Shown: positions 21,966 to 32,497 of the stretch, one piece after another
How the letters are laid out: each line of letters opens with the position of its first letter
How positions within the stretch are numbered: position 1 is the first letter of the stretch
Origin: Actinomycetota bacterium
Lineage (GTDB): Bacteria; Actinomycetota; Actinomycetes; Nanopelagicales; Nanopelagicaceae
DNA length: 35,829 nt
NCBI GenBank assembly: GCA_029977785.1
Contig: JAPOKG010000008.1
Location: forward strand, 1 to 35,829
Direction of reading: 5' to 3'
Notes under the pieces: generated by a model
What the model saw: the letters and a program-made list of their open reading frames with translations, nothing else
What the model was told of the DNA's origin: nothing
The model's database searches: none
Program-made: the position numbers and the translations under genes

Positions 21966-23126
21966 TTAGCCGCGATGGCTGGCGTGAACATTCTGCAAAA
22001 GCCCAAATCCGATGAGATTCGCGAACATGCTCGATCCACCATAGGAAAGAAATGGCAACGGTACCCCTGTCATCGGCATCAGCCCCAAAGTCATTCCTAT
22101 ATTTTCAAATATTTGGAATGCAAACCAAGCAACAACGCCTGTCGACACCAAAGTTCCATAGGGGTCGGTGGATCTTCGCGCGATTGCAAAACCACGCATT
22201 AAGACAATAAACAAAAGGAAGATGATAAATCCGCTACCGATGAAGCCTAGCTGCTCGCCAGCGACCGTAAAGATAAAGTCAGTCTGCTGTTCTGGAACGA
22301 ATCGACCACTTGTCTGTGGTCCATCAAATAAGCCAGTTCCTAATAAGCCACCTGAACCCACAGTAATGCGGGCTTGTCGTAACTGATAGCCAGCACCCTG
22401 CGTATCTGCATTGGGATCGACAAATGATTGCAACCTTTTAAGTTGATACTCGGTGACCACTCCTGTCTTTGTTGCGACAAAGCCTCCTATGACAGCAACG
22501 AGTAAGAGACCAACGACCCAACGTGTAGGTGCACCAGAGACTGCAATAATTGTTACGACTGAAGCGCTAATAATGAAGACAGTTCCCATGTCAGGCTGCA
22601 GCAAGATCAGCAGGATTGGTAGAGCTGCCACTCCTAAAGCTTTCAAAACATCTTGGTTACTAGGTTCATCACTATTATGCGTACGTTCAGAGAGCAACAT
22701 CGAGATTCCAATGATTATTGAAATCTTGGCAATTTCCGCAGGTTGAACTTGGAAACCAAATGGAAGACCAATCCAAGCTTGGGCGCCATTAATCTCGGAG
22801 CCGACTCCAGGAATAAGAACCAGGATTAGACCAAAAACTCCTAAGCCCCAAATAAATGGTGTGTAGGCGCGCAGTAAACGGTAATCAATAATTGTCGTTC
22901 CCCAAGCCAGGACGATACCAATCACAATATTGATGACATGACGCTTGAGGTAGTACTCAGGATCTAAACCATTTGCCGAATACCAATCGCGAGTTGCGGC
23001 ATAGACCAACAGAGTTCCAATAACCAGAAGTGCTCCGACTGCAGCCGTTAAAATCGGGTCAAAGCCAGCAAAGAAGGATGTCCGATGTGCGCGACGGTAT
23101 GGGTTGCGATTGAGGAAGGTGCTCAT
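21966..23126 (-). CDS. rodA: RodA/FtsW/SpoVE-family peptidoglycan polymerase
   Basis: RodA is the SEDS glycosyltransferase that polymerises lipid II during elongation, together with a class B PBP. The 386-residue protein is hydrophobic, with about ten membrane segments. Family marks include the AWGTTIIDYRLLR region, FQVQPAEIAKISIIIG, the LQPDMGT motif, and the C-terminal TGVPLPFLSYGGSSMFANLIGFGLLQN. Its ATG overlaps the PBP gene as ATGA and it is the last gene of the mre cluster, so RodA rather than FtsW is the best call. Confidence 0.93.
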   Translation of the reverse strand: MSTFLNRNPYRRAHRTSFFAGFDPILTAAVGALLVIGTLLVYAATRDWYSANGLDPEYYLKRHVINIVIGIVLAWGTTIIDYRLLRAYTPFIWGLGVFGLILVLIPGVGSEINGAQAWIGLPFGFQVQPAEIAKISIIIGISMLLSERTHNSDEPSNQDVLKALGVAALPILLILLQPDMGTVFIISASVVTIIAVSGAPTRWVVGLLLVAVIGGFVATKTGVVTEYQLKRLQSFVDPNADTQGAGYQLRQARITVGSGGLLGTGLFDGPQTSGRFVPEQQTDFIFTVAGEQLGFIGSGFIIFLLFIVLMRGFAIARRSTDPYGTLVSTGVVAWFAFQIFENIGMTLGLMPMTGVPLPFLSYGGSSMFANLIGFGLLQNVHASHRG

Positions 23127-25270
23127 CTCTTCGCCACCGCCTTAGGTGTTGGGCTCGCACTGACTGCTTTACCTGGGTTGAGAATAGATGGTTTCGCTTT
23201 TGTTGCTGGTGATATTCGTGGCAATTTGGTTGGCGGTTTTCCTTCGGGGAAGAGCGCTAACTCTGGTTTTGCGGTGCGGCCTTGAACTCCGAAGAGTGCT
23301 TCAAAAATGTTCTTTACTCCAATACCTGAAGTGCTTGCACCATATCCACCCTGGCTCACCATCATCACAACGGCATATCGTGGGCTCTGCGTTGGTGCAT
23401 ATGCGGCATACCAAGATGTATCGGCCTTCAATGAACCATTGAGATTTCTTCCAAAGACTTGCGCAGTTCCTGTCTTTCCAGATGTCTGAACTGGGAATCC
23501 ATTAAAGACTCCCGCTGAAGTACCAGTGAGAGTAACTTCGTGGAGAGATTCTTGTAAAAGTTTGAGTGTGACAGGGTCTACGCCAATATCTCCAAGGTTT
23601 TCTGATTGAAATTTCTTCACAACGGTACCGTCAGATTTCACAACAGCTTTGGCAATCGTTGGCTTCCAGATAGTTCCCCCATTTGCGATAGCTGCATACA
23701 TCTGTGCCAACTTAATCGGAGTAATGACGGTATCTCCCTGACCAATTGAGAAGTTGACGGCGTCTCCAGCACGGATTTTGTCGCCATTCAAACAATTCTC
23801 TCGGGCGAGCTCGAGCAAGAAAGGAGTCTGTGCAGATTTTTTAGTACGTTCCTTGTAGTTGCAGTAGAAATCCTTATTTTGACTGTACCAATCTTTACGC
23901 CACTGGCGATCAGCAAGACGCCCTGAAGACTCAGAAGGTAGGTCGATACCTGTCTTCACGCCAATCTGGAAACGTTTTGCGGCGTTATAAAAATAGTCAT
24001 TAGCGTTTGATTTCGGGCGAAGTCCACCGTCGCGGACCCATTCGTCGTAGGCAATCTGATACCAAATAGTGTCACAGGAAATCGCTATCGCCTTCTTGAT
24101 GGAGATTGTTCCTTGCGCTCTACTTTCAAAGTTTTTAAATGCACGATTTCCTACTTGAACCTCTGCTGGGCAGGCATAGTTCTTCTTTAGGTCATAACCT
24201 GCATCAGCGGCAGCAACAAGTGAGACAGCCTTAAATGTAGAAGCTGGAGCGTAGAGACCTTGCAAAGCTCTATTGAGCGCTGGGACGCCAGCCTTCTCGC
24301 TAAATAAGTTGTTCGCTTGCTCAACGCTTAAGCCCCGTTCAAATGCGTTTGGATCAAAGGTGGGATGAGATGCAAGTGCCAGTACCTGACCATTACGCAC
24401 ATCCATCACAATCGCAGCTCCTCCATCTGCCGGAAAGCCAAGCCCGCGAGCACGCTTTACTGCATCAGCTAGCGCCTTCTCAGAAGCCGCTTGCAGTCGC
24501 ATATCAAGACTCGTCACAAGATGTGAACCGGCGATTGGCTCCGTATTTTTTCGGGTAGTTGTTACCGCTTCTTTGCGATCTACGATAAAAGTTTTAATTC
24601 CTGGCACGCCGCGAAGGTATGAGTCATACATACTTTCAAGCCCTGCCTTACCGATGGACTCAGAGCGGAAATATGTCCTTCCATTTGCCCCAGATAAATC
24701 TTCTTCAGTTAGTGGGCCGACATAGCCGAGTACATGTCCGCCACTAAGCCCTAAATTTTCTGGATAGCTTCTAATTGCAACTGGTGAGGCTGTCACGCCT
24801 GGATAGCGATCTGAACGCTCAACGATGCGAAGTGCAAGTTGTGGGTCGGCCTCTTTAGTAATTGGAATGGGTTGGAAACGTGATCCAGTCCAGCATCCAG
24901 CTTTCTGACCCTTGGGAAGTTCGCCGCAAAGTCGAGTACGTTGCCACACATCGGCATAGTTCAGACCAAGTAGCCCTACCAAGTCCCGAATTACTGCTTC
25001 ACCTTTATCTGGCAACTTATCTATTTTGGTGCGATCTACTGTGATTGCTAGGCCGACTTTATTCAGTGCCAAAGGGACACCGGAAGAGTCAACGATGAAA
25101 CCACGATTTGCAGGCGTTACAACGTCACGACTCTGGATGCTCAGCGCTGCATCACGATAAATCGGGCCTGCTGCAATCTGGAGATAAAAGAGCCGTCCGA
25201 AGAGCGCCAACATGAGACTAGCAAAGAAGATTTGAGTAACGAGAAGACTCAGGCGAGAACGTTGATTCAT
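23123..25270 (-). CDS. mrdA: Penicillin-binding protein 2, elongasome transpeptidase
   Basis: This class B PBP cross-links the glycan strands made by RodA. The 715-residue protein has one N-terminal membrane anchor (about 9-31), the PBP dimerisation/pedestal part with NRGFIVDSSGVPLA, and a transpeptidase domain: S344-x-x-K347 in APASTFKAVS, SCD at 398-400, and KTG at 599-601 in TSGKTGTAQV. The middle motif reads SxD rather than the common SxN; as I recall this is usual for PBP2-type proteins and not a loss. About 80 residues between the second and third motifs, with two cysteines near 470 and 493, look like an actinobacterial insertion. Its ATG overlaps mreD by four bases. Confidence 0.94.
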   Translation of the reverse strand: MNQRSRLSLLVTQIFFASLMLALFGRLFYLQIAAGPIYRDAALSIQSRDVVTPANRGFIVDSSGVPLALNKVGLAITVDRTKIDKLPDKGEAVIRDLVGLLGLNYADVWQRTRLCGELPKGQKAGCWTGSRFQPIPITKEADPQLALRIVERSDRYPGVTASPVAIRSYPENLGLSGGHVLGYVGPLTEEDLSGANGRTYFRSESIGKAGLESMYDSYLRGVPGIKTFIVDRKEAVTTTRKNTEPIAGSHLVTSLDMRLQAASEKALADAVKRARGLGFPADGGAAIVMDVRNGQVLALASHPTFDPNAFERGLSVEQANNLFSEKAGVPALNRALQGLYAPASTFKAVSLVAAADAGYDLKKNYACPAEVQVGNRAFKNFESRAQGTISIKKAIAISCDTIWYQIAYDEWVRDGGLRPKSNANDYFYNAAKRFQIGVKTGIDLPSESSGRLADRQWRKDWYSQNKDFYCNYKERTKKSAQTPFLLELARENCLNGDKIRAGDAVNFSIGQGDTVITPIKLAQMYAAIANGGTIWKPTIAKAVVKSDGTVVKKFQSENLGDIGVDPVTLKLLQESLHEVTLTGTSAGVFNGFPVQTSGKTGTAQVFGRNLNGSLKADTSWYAAYAPTQSPRYAVVMMVSQGGYGASTSGIGVKNIFEALFGVQGRTAKPELALFPEGKPPTKLPRISPATKAKPSILNPGKAVSASPTPKAVAKR

Positions 25271-25788
25271 ATTCGTGAGCTCAACCCAAAGACGTTTGCG
25301 TGAATAAACGAAATAACTTTAAGCAATAGCGGAGAGATAATTGCTGTCCAGAAAGCTGTCCCTGCAAGGCTCCAGAAAATACTCTGCAGATTCCCTGCTT
25401 CCTCTCCCAAAAGTATTCCTAGAACGAGATAAACGATGCGTGCTGCAACAGTTCCGATTGTTGTAAGCAGGACGATATTGATTGGGTTGGCACGAATATT
25501 GTCATCACCATAACCTAGAAAAGCGACTGAATAGCAAGCGATAATCATTACTAGAGTCCACTGCCCCATCGGACCTGATGAACTTTGCGACAAATCCATT
25601 GCAAGTCCTGCCCCAAAACCTGTGAGCGCACCAATTTCAGGTGTGCTCAGCGCTGCCCAAATAAGAGCAACAATCAATAACAGATTAAAACCACCAAGCG
25701 GAAGGCGAAATTGGGTGACAACAGCTTCTTGTAAGAGAAAGACAGTGAGAAAGATTGGAGTCGAATAAAGAAAACTGCGCAGTGACAT
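25267..25788 (-). CDS. mreD: Rod shape-determining protein MreD
   Basis: MreD is a small membrane protein of the elongation complex. The 173 residues are mostly hydrophobic with about five predicted membrane segments and the MreD-like stretch LPLGGFNLLLIVALIWAALSTPEIGALTGFGAGLAMDL. Sequence conservation of this family is low, so the call rests mainly on its place between mreC and mrdA. The ATG follows mreC by 12 bases, and its TGA overlaps the mrdA start. Confidence 0.88.
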   Translation of the reverse strand: MSLRSFLYSTPIFLTVFLLQEAVVTQFRLPLGGFNLLLIVALIWAALSTPEIGALTGFGAGLAMDLSQSSSGPMGQWTLVMIIACYSVAFLGYGDDNIRANPINIVLLTTIGTVAARIVYLVLGILLGEEAGNLQSIFWSLAGTAFWTAIISPLLLKVISFIHANVFGLSSRI

Positions 25789-25800
25789 AGCTACATTCGC

Positions 25801-26724
25801 TTAATTAGTTGGGCTCGGTGACGGCGTAACAAATACAGTCACGGTAGGTATTGGAGTTGGGATTGGCTTGGGTGGTACAAGAGCATCTCGTGGATCTGTG
25901 CCTTCACCCGATACGACAACTGCGACTACTCCTAAAGTTGAGAAGTTGGTATAGAACTTCACGTCAGCTGTCTGAGTAACGGCACCGGGTGAATTATCAA
26001 CATCTGTCACTGAACCAATCGGCACCCCTGGAACAAAGGGTCTACCGCCCTGGCTACCGCGAGCAAGAAGAACGTCGCCCTTCCTAATCTGTGTGCGGTT
26101 ATCTAAGAGTTGGAGAACTCCACGGCGAGTGCCTTGTCCGCTCAAGATTCCAATCTGCTGTGAACCCGCGATACGCGCGCCGATACGAAATGCTGGGTCT
26201 GATGCCAACTGCACAAGTGCGCTATTTGGATATACATACTTAACGACACCAACTAGCCCATACCCCGATAAGACAGTCATATTGCTACGCACGCCAGAGT
26301 TGGAACCAACGTCGATCGTAATTGATTGAGTATATGAAGTTGTTGAGCCATGAGAAATAACCTTGGCGCCAACTACCTTATATCCAGCGGTTCCAGCAAG
26401 ATCAAGAACGCCATTTAACTGCTTTAAGAGAGCATCGGCGTTCTTACGATTCTGCAAGGTAAGGCGCAACTTATCGTTTTCTGCTTGTAGCTTTTCAATT
26501 TTGTTACGAGTGCGACCGAGGCTTGTTACATCTGAGAGAAAATTACGGAGTGGAGAAATGGCCCATGAACCAGCTTTTTGAACGGGTGTAAGCGCTGTCT
26601 GAGTTCCTGTGCGCAGACCATCGATTACTTGCACACCGCGGAGATCAAGAGTGATCAAAAAAAGCGAGGTGACAATTAAAACGATGATAAGTAAGCGACC
26701 GCGGTTGTCGCCGCCGTAGCGCAC
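25801..26724 (-). CDS. mreC: Rod shape-determining protein MreC
   Basis: MreC is an extracytoplasmic scaffold linking MreB to PBP2. The 307 residues have a short cytoplasmic N-terminus, one membrane segment (about 10-28), a coiled coil (about 68-105, LGRTRNKIEKLQAENDKLRLTLQ) and the beta-rich domain with ITIDVGSNSGVRSNMTVL and GLVGVV. A proline/threonine-rich tail (PPKPIPTPIPTVTV) ends the protein. The start is GTG 26724, ten bases after the mreB stop. Confidence 0.93.
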   Translation of the reverse strand: MRYGGDNRGRLLIIVLIVTSLFLITLDLRGVQVIDGLRTGTQTALTPVQKAGSWAISPLRNFLSDVTSLGRTRNKIEKLQAENDKLRLTLQNRKNADALLKQLNGVLDLAGTAGYKVVGAKVISHGSTTSYTQSITIDVGSNSGVRSNMTVLSGYGLVGVVKYVYPNSALVQLASDPAFRIGARIAGSQQIGILSGQGTRRGVLQLLDNRTQIRKGDVLLARGSQGGRPFVPGVPIGSVTDVDNSPGAVTQTADVKFYTNFSTLGVVAVVVSGEGTDPRDALVPPKPIPTPIPTVTVFVTPSPSPTN

Positions 26725-26734
26725 TTTAGATTAC

Positions 26735-27766
26735 CTATCGACGAGGCTCGGAGATCAAAACCTTTTCAAGGGCTTCAAACTCTTCAATGCACTTACCGGA
26801 GCCTTCAACAACTGCATCGAGTGGGCGATCTGCAATATGAATTGGCATGCCGGTCTCTTTGCGAAGTCTTTCATCAAGCCCCTTAAGAAGGGCTCCTCCA
26901 CCAGTAAGAACGATTCCACGATCCATGAGATCCGAAGAAAGTTCCGGTGGACACTTATCAAGAGTTGCCTTGACTGCGTTAACAATCTGATTGACAGGCT
27001 CTTCAAGTGCTTTGCGAATTTCAGCAGCTGTGACCACGATGGTCTTTGGTAGACCTGTAGCCAAATCACGACCACGAATTTCAGCATCGTTTTCACCCTG
27101 CAGTGGGTAGGCAGAACCGATAGCCATTTTGATTTCTTCAGCGGTACGTTCTCCGAGAAGCAATGAATATTCACGCTTGGTCCAATTAATAATTGATTGA
27201 TCTAGCTCATCGCCACCAATACGGATTGAGAGCGCTGTAACGATTCCACCGAGTGAAATCACAGCTACTTCAGTCGTACCGCCACCGATATCAACCACCA
27301 TATTTCCGGTTGGTTCGTGGATCGGAAGACCTGCACCGATTGCTGCAGCCATTGGCTCTTCAATGATGTAAACCTTGCGTGCACCTGCAGCGTATCCAGC
27401 ATCCTTGACCGCACGCTGTTCAACACCTGTGATACCCGATGGGACGCAGACAACGATACGTGGCTTTGCTAGATAGCTACGGCGATGGACTTTCTGAATA
27501 AAGTAACGGAGCATGCGCTCAGTGGTGTCAAAGTCTGCAATCACGCCATCTTTAAGTGGGCGAATAGCCACGATGTTGCCAGGAGTACGGCCAATCATCT
27601 TCTTGGCTTCAAGTCCAACAGCGAGAATTCCACCAGTGTCTTGGTTGACTGCAACTACAGATGGCTCATTAAGAACGATGCCACGACCTCGGACATAGAC
27701 GAGCGTATTTGCAGTACCTAGATCCACGGCCATATCGCGGCCGATGAAGGACATTCTGTTAGACAT
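26735..27766 (-). CDS. mreB: Rod shape-determining actin homologue MreB
   Basis: MreB forms membrane-bound filaments that place lateral wall synthesis. The 343 residues carry the actin-fold motifs: [25 protein letters not shown] (phosphate 1), [18 protein letters not shown] (phosphate 2), and the adenosine motif [16 protein letters not shown]. The ATG directly follows the ndk stop, with GAAGGGA five bases upstream. Presence of the full mreBCD-mrdA-rodA set predicts a rod or curved-rod cell, or at least lateral elongation, unlike polar-growing mycobacteria, which lack MreB. Confidence 0.97.
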   Translation of the reverse strand: MSNRMSFIGRDMAVDLGTANTLVYVRGRGIVLNEPSVVAVNQDTGGILAVGLEAKKMIGRTPGNIVAIRPLKDGVIADFDTTERMLRYFIQKVHRRSYLAKPRIVVCVPSGITGVEQRAVKDAGYAAGARKVYIIEEPMAAAIGAGLPIHEPTGNMVVDIGGGTTEVAVISLGGIVTALSIRIGGDELDQSIINWTKREYSLLLGERTAEEIKMAIGSAYPLQGENDAEIRGRDLATGLPKTIVVTAAEIRKALEEPVNQIVNAVKATLDKCPPELSSDLMDRGIVLTGGGALLKGLDERLRKETGMPIHIADRPLDAVVEGSGKCIEEFEALEKVLISEPRR

Positions 27767-28189
27767 TTATTTCCCTTCGAAGAAGATTGCTATTTCACGT
27801 GCTGCAGATTCTGGTGAATCAGAGCCGTGAACAATATTTTGTACAACTTTGGTTCCTTGATCGCGAGCAAGATCCCCGCGGATGGTGCCAGGGGCAGCAA
27901 CTGTTGGATCGGTTACTCCTGCAAGTGAACGGAAGCCTTCGATTACTCGATTGCCTTCAGCAACAATCGCAACTATGGGACCGGACATCATGAACTCAAC
28001 GAGTGGTTCAAAGAATGGCTTGCCCTGATGTTCTGCGTAATGCTTTTCAAGAAGCGCACGATCGGCTTGCATCATACGAAGCGCAGAAATTTTGTAACCC
28101 TTTGCTTCGATACGAGCAATGACTTCGCCAACCAAACCACGTGCAACGCCGTCTGGCTTGACTAGGACGAGTGTCTTTTCTGTGCTCAC
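27767..28189 (-). CDS. ndk: Nucleoside diphosphate kinase
   Basis: Ndk passes phosphate between nucleoside triphosphates and diphosphates through a phosphohistidine. The 140-residue length is standard. The N-terminal [21 protein letters not shown] and the active-site segment NIVHGSDS, with phospho-acceptor H121, are intact. The start is GTG 28189, without a ribosome site; TAGACT lies six bases upstream, indicating a leaderless transcript that would also carry mreBCD. The folC-DUF4233-ndk order is conserved in actinobacteria. Confidence 0.97.
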   Translation of the reverse strand: MSTEKTLVLVKPDGVARGLVGEVIARIEAKGYKISALRMMQADRALLEKHYAEHQGKPFFEPLVEFMMSGPIVAIVAEGNRVIEGFRSLAGVTDPTVAAPGTIRGDLARDQGTKVVQNIVHGSDSPESAAREIAIFFEGK

Positions 28190-28201
28190 TGGTGCAGTCT
28201 A
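28190..28201 (-). promoter_or_regulatory. Leaderless-type -10 box of ndk-mreBCD
   Basis: TAGACT (28201-28196) overlaps the stop codon region of the DUF4233 gene and is followed by six bases and the ndk GTG. The 15 bases from the box to the start codon differ from those before gatC at only a few positions. A weak CTTCCA stands 17 bases upstream. Confidence 0.55.
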
Positions 28202-28537
28202 TTAGGGGTTTGGAGTCTTGGAAGCCATGAGCGCTGCCCGAGCCGCCTCACCCTTACGACCCACCACTATGGCTGCAATCCAGAGTCCCCCAAAGATTAG
28301 CCCCACAATGGCCATGGACGGCACAACAACGGCATATCCAATCATCGAAATTTGCAGAAGTGATCCCACAATCCAACCTATGCGCTTCTTGAGAAGTCCT
28401 GGGGTGAGCAGCATTAAAAGTGCAATGACTGCTCCAGCAATAATCGCTGCGGAACCGTGGTTATCTTTTGCAAGCAACATAGCAAAGCCCATAATGAAAA
28501 CTTCCATGATGAGTACTGCCGATGCCAACATGCGCAC
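28202..28537 (-). CDS. DUF4233 small membrane protein
   Basis: The function is unknown. The 111 residues form about four hydrophobic segments, followed by a basic tail (GRKGEAARAALMASKTPNP). The family and its position between folC and ndk are characteristic of actinobacteria. The start is GTG 28537, sharing one base with the folC stop as TAGTG, with AAAGGAG eight bases upstream; the ATG two codons later is worse spaced. Coupling to folC is likely, but nothing in the sequence ties it to folate chemistry. Confidence 0.85.
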   Translation of the reverse strand: MRMLASAVLIMEVFIMGFAMLLAKDNHGSAAIIAGAVIALLMLLTPGLLKKRIGWIVGSLLQISMIGYAVVVPSMAIVGLIFGGLWIAAIVVGRKGEAARAALMASKTPNP

Positions 28538-29895
28538 TAGAAAGTCTCCTTTGCAAACTTTTTACGAATTATCGTGCGCGATTCTCCCACCGAAACAACT
28601 GAACCGGTAATTAAAATTCCGATGGTTTCATCACTCAAGGGTCTAATACAGTCTTTCACCGCTTTATCGATTGCTTCGGTAAGTGTTGGCGTCGAGAAAG
28701 TGCGATCGCTTCCAAAGATTTCAGCGGCCATCTTCTCGAGATCAGTTACTTTCATTCCCCGCGGTGAAGAGTTTGCGGTGACGATGATTGAATCCATCAC
28801 TTGTTCTAGCTCCAAGAGAATCCCCCGGACATCCTTATCCCCCATAGGCGCAAAAATTCCGATAACTTCATCGAAGGTGAACTCACTCTGAATCGTTTCA
28901 GCAATAGCCGCGGCCCCATGAGGGTTGTGGGCAGCATCAATAATGATTGTGGGGTCGCGATGCAGTACTTCACAGCGGCCAGGTGACTTCACGTTGGCAA
29001 ATCCTGCCCGGACCGCTTCAATATCTAAATCCTGATCACCAAAGAACGCCTCCACTGCCACAAGCGCTGCTGCTGCATTGGATGCTTGGTGCTTTCCATG
29101 AAGCGGAATGAAGATATCTGGATAGATTTCTTTGGCTCCTTGAATTGTCACCAGTTGTCCGCCAACAGCGACCGCTCGAGAAATCACTGAGTACTCAACG
29201 CCCTCGCGCGCGATATCAGCACCCACTGCTGCGGCTTGCTTCAGTAACTCGACCGCGCTTTCTGGTTCTTGGTGCGCCATGACTACAAAGCCGCCCTCTT
29301 TAATGATGCCAGCTTTAGTCTGTGCAATTTCAGCAAGAGTCTCGCCTAAATATTCAGTGTGATCTAAGCCGATCGGCATAATCATCGAGACATCTGCAGC
29401 AACTACATTGGTGGCATCCCATTGGCCACCCATACCTACTTCAATGATGCCAACATCAATTGGATGCTCTGCGAAAGCCACAAAGGCAAGAGCAGTGATT
29501 GCTTCAAAGAACGAGATGGGATGCTCAAACTTTGAATCCATTAAATCAAGGTAAGCGGCAATGTCGTTGTAGGCAAAGATCGCAGCGCTAGCCGTAATGG
29601 GTTCGCCATTGATGGCGATGCGTTCTAAGAAGCTTTCTAAGTGTGGGCTGGTAAATCTGCCGGTGCGCAGCCCCATCTCAAAGAGAAGCGAATCGACCAT
29701 GCGTGATGTTGATGTCTTGCCGTTGGTGCCACCGATATGAATTGTTGGATAGGTCAGTTGAGGCGAGCCCAAAATATCGACGAGCGCTGCAATTCTTTCT
29801 AAGCTCGGTTCAATACGAGTCTCAGGCCAACGCTTGAGCAGCGCCGCTTCAATCGCGTCGATGCGCGCTTGATCATCTGCTGAGATATGTGCCAT
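28537..29895 (-). CDS. folC: Folylpolyglutamate synthase / dihydrofolate synthase
   Basis: FolC adds glutamate to dihydropteroate and/or to folates using ATP. The 452-residue Mur-ligase-like protein has the P-loop GGTNGKTST at about 55-63, the FTSPHLESFLERI folate-loop segment, the MGMGGQWDATN motif (reading VGMGGQWDATN) and the HGKHQASNAAAALVAVEAF and DAAHNPHG segments of the C-terminal domain. Its ATG follows the valS TAA with no gap and no clear ribosome site, so translation probably relies on coupling to valS. Whether it is bifunctional cannot be told from sequence alone. Confidence 0.94.
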   Translation of the reverse strand: MAHISADDQARIDAIEAALLKRWPETRIEPSLERIAALVDILGSPQLTYPTIHIGGTNGKTSTSRMVDSLLFEMGLRTGRFTSPHLESFLERIAINGEPITASAAIFAYNDIAAYLDLMDSKFEHPISFFEAITALAFVAFAEHPIDVGIIEVGMGGQWDATNVVAADVSMIMPIGLDHTEYLGETLAEIAQTKAGIIKEGGFVVMAHQEPESAVELLKQAAAVGADIAREGVEYSVISRAVAVGGQLVTIQGAKEIYPDIFIPLHGKHQASNAAAALVAVEAFFGDQDLDIEAVRAGFANVKSPGRCEVLHRDPTIIIDAAHNPHGAAAIAETIQSEFTFDEVIGIFAPMGDKDVRGILLELEQVMDSIIVTANSSPRGMKVTDLEKMAAEIFGSDRTFSTPTLTEAIDKAVKDCIRPLSDETIGILITGSVVSVGESRTIIRKKFAKETF

Positions 29896-32475
29896 TTATT
29901 TAAGCGCTGCAAGTTGCGCAGTGATGCGCTCTATATCGGCTGTTGTTGCAGCTAAGCGTTCTTTGATTTCTACAACAACTGAAGCAGGAGCCTTTGCCAT
30001 AAATCCTTCATTGCCTAACTTCACTTCAGCAGTCTTGAGATCTTTCTGCGCTGTTGCTAAATCTTTTTCTAAGCGGGCGCGTTCTGCAACAACATCGACT
30101 GTTCCAGATAAATCTAGTTCAACCTTCATAGCGCCAATTTCTACAGAAGCGCTCGGTGTGAAATCTGTGAGCTCTAGCTTAAGTAAGAAAGCCATCGCTG
30201 ATGAATAGGCGGTCACTTCGGCAGGGGCAATAATGCGTCCTGGAATCTTCTGGCTTGGTTTAACGCCTTGATCGTTACGGAAGCGACGAACCTCGGTGAT
30301 AATTTTCTGAAGTTCACCAATGAGAGTCTCAGACTTCTTATCGATATGCGCTGTATCGGCTTCTGGCCACACAGCGGTAACAAGAGTTTCTTTGCCTGTC
30401 AGCGTTGTCCAGAGAGTTTCGGTAATAAATGGCATCACTGGATGTAGCAGGCGGAATAAGGTGTCAAGAACATGGCCAAGTACGCGTTGTGAATCTGCGG
30501 CGTTACCTGAGGCAAAAGTTTCTTTAGAAAGTTCTAGATACCAGTCACAGAGATCATCCCAAGCGAAGTGATAGATGGTTTCGCAGGCACGAGCGAATTC
30601 GTAACTTTCCAGGAGCGCTGTGTATTCGGTAGTTGTCTCGCTTAGGCGGGAGAGAATCCACGCATCAATTGCTGAAAGTGAACTCTGCGCCGGAAGTGGG
30701 CCTTCGGTCGTTGCGCCATTCATCATGGCAAAACGAGTTGCGTTCCAGAGTTTGGTCGCAAAGTTTCGAGAACCTGCAATCCAATCTTCAGCAAGTGCTT
30801 GATCTTTACCTGGGTTAGAGCCACGCGCCAGAGTGAAGCGAAGCGCATCTGCTCCGTACTTGTCGATAAATTCAAGTGGGTCAACAACGTTGCCACGAGA
30901 TTTAGACATCTTCTTTCCGAATTGATCGCGCACAAGTCCATGCAGAACGATGGTGTGGAATGGTGGTACGCCATCCATGGCAAAGAGGCCAAAGAGCATC
31001 ATGCGTGCTACCCAGAAGAACAAGATGTCGTAGCCTGTAACAAGCACACTAGTTGGATAGAACTTCTTTACATCTGCTGTCTGATTTGGCCAACCCAAAG
31101 TCGAAAATGGCCAGAGTGCGGATGAGAACCAGGTATCAAGAACATCTGGATCTTGTGTGTAACCAGCTGGCGCACTTTCGCCAGGACCTACGACGATGAC
31201 TTCATCGTTTGGTCCATACCAAACTGGAATGCGATGTCCCCACCAGAGTTGGCGAGAGATACACCAGTCGTGCATGTTATCTACCCACTCAAAGTAACGT
31301 GGAGCTAACTCCGCTGGTTCAATCTTGACGCGACCATCACGCACAGCATCGCCGGCAGCTTTTGCCAGAGGTGCAACCTTTACAAACCATTGCTTAGATA
31401 AACGCGGTTCGACAGTTGTATCGCAACGTGAACAGTGCCCGACTGCGTGGATGTAAGGGCGCTTCTCAGCAACGATACGCCCCATCTCTTTGAGCTTAGC
31501 GACAACTGCAACGCGTGCTTCAAAACGATCCATGCCATCAAATTCAGTGCCAGTCCCATCCATGACGCCGTGTTCATTCATGATTACGACGAAAGGCACG
31601 TTATGTCGCATCGCCATTTCAAAGTCATTTGGATCATGAGCTGCAGTTACCTTTACAGCACCTGTTCCGAAGTCGGGGTCCACTAGCTCGTCGGCAATGA
31701 TCGGAATCATGCGGTTAACCAAAGGCAAAAGAACTTCAGTACCAATCATGTGCTTGTAGCGCGGATCATCAGGGTGGACTGCGACAGCGCCATCGCCCAT
31801 CATGGTTTCAGCGCGAGTGGTTGCAACAACAATGCTCGCTTCGCCATCGCCGTAGCGAACCTGAACGAATTCACCTTCATCATCCTGATGCTCAACTTCA
31901 ATATCCGAGAGCGCAGTAAGGCAGCGTGGACACCAGTTAATGATGCGTTCGGCGCGATAGATAAGCCCTTGATCAAAGAGTTTCTTGAAGATTGTTAAAA
32001 CTGCCTTCGATAGATTCTCATCCATCGTGAACGCTTCGCGCGACCAATCGACAGAATCTCCGAGGCGCTTCATCTGTCCAAGAATCTGTCCACCAGATTC
32101 GGCTTTCCATTCCCAGACTTTCTTTACAAAATCTTCGCGCCCTAAATCGTGGCGAGATAATCCTTTTGCCGCTAACTGTTTTTCAACAACGTTCTGTGTA
32201 GCAATTCCTGCATGGTCCATTCCAGGTAGCCAGAGAGCTTCAAAGCCCTGCATGCGCTTTAGGCGAGTTAAACAATCTTGCAGCGTTTGATCGAGCGCAT
32301 GGCCAATATGAAGGTTGCCTGTGACATTAGGTGGAGGGATAACGATTGTGAATGGTTCTTTAGAAGAATTTGCATCTGCTGTGAAATATCCAGAGTCAAT
32401 CCATTTTTTGTAGAGCGGACCTTCGATATCGCCAGGAACAAATGACGATGCTAGTTCGCGCTGATTGGAAGACAT
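29896..32475 (-). CDS. valS: Valyl-tRNA synthetase
   Basis: ValS charges tRNA(Val). At 859 residues it is full length. The HIGH motif is at 56-59 in [15 protein letters not shown], the CP1 editing domain follows (with [11 protein letters not shown] and [11 protein letters not shown]), and the KMSKS motif appears as [14 protein letters not shown]. An anticodon-binding domain and the C-terminal coiled-coil arm with [20 protein letters not shown] complete the protein. The ATG lacks a Shine-Dalgarno sequence; a TAGAAT box lies seven bases upstream. The lack of upstream leader space excludes T-box control. Valine is also the residue read by the ilvB leader peptide, so ValS activity would feed directly into that switch. 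Confidence 0.98.
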   Translation of the reverse strand: MSSNQRELASSFVPGDIEGPLYKKWIDSGYFTADANSSKEPFTIVIPPPNVTGNLHIGHALDQTLQDCLTRLKRMQGFEALWLPGMDHAGIATQNVVEKQLAAKGLSRHDLGREDFVKKVWEWKAESGGQILGQMKRLGDSVDWSREAFTMDENLSKAVLTIFKKLFDQGLIYRAERIINWCPRCLTALSDIEVEHQDDEGEFVQVRYGDGEASIVVATTRAETMMGDGAVAVHPDDPRYKHMIGTEVLLPLVNRMIPIIADELVDPDFGTGAVKVTAAHDPNDFEMAMRHNVPFVVIMNEHGVMDGTGTEFDGMDRFEARVAVVAKLKEMGRIVAEKRPYIHAVGHCSRCDTTVEPRLSKQWFVKVAPLAKAAGDAVRDGRVKIEPAELAPRYFEWVDNMHDWCISRQLWWGHRIPVWYGPNDEVIVVGPGESAPAGYTQDPDVLDTWFSSALWPFSTLGWPNQTADVKKFYPTSVLVTGYDILFFWVARMMLFGLFAMDGVPPFHTIVLHGLVRDQFGKKMSKSRGNVVDPLEFIDKYGADALRFTLARGSNPGKDQALAEDWIAGSRNFATKLWNATRFAMMNGATTEGPLPAQSSLSAIDAWILSRLSETTTEYTALLESYEFARACETIYHFAWDDLCDWYLELSKETFASGNAADSQRVLGHVLDTLFRLLHPVMPFITETLWTTLTGKETLVTAVWPEADTAHIDKKSETLIGELQKIITEVRRFRNDQGVKPSQKIPGRIIAPAEVTAYSSAMAFLLKLELTDFTPSASVEIGAMKVELDLSGTVDVVAERARLEKDLATAQKDLKTAEVKLGNEGFMAKAPASVVVEIKERLAATTADIERITAQLAALK

Positions 32476-32488
32476 AGAGGCGATTCTA
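32476..32488 (-). promoter_or_regulatory. Leaderless-type -10 box of valS-folC-DUF4233
   Basis: TAGAAT (32488-32483), five of six matches to TATAAT, is followed by seven bases and the valS ATG, within the 22-base gap after clpX. No convincing -35 box is seen. The predicted start lies on or one base before the ATG. Confidence 0.55.
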
Positions 32489-32497
32489 GTTTACTTT

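Noticed and set aside
24071-24079. PBP2 motif SCD instead of SxN, first read as a damaged active site.
   Set aside because: As I recall, SxD is the normal form in PBP2-type transpeptidases, and SxxK and KTG are intact.
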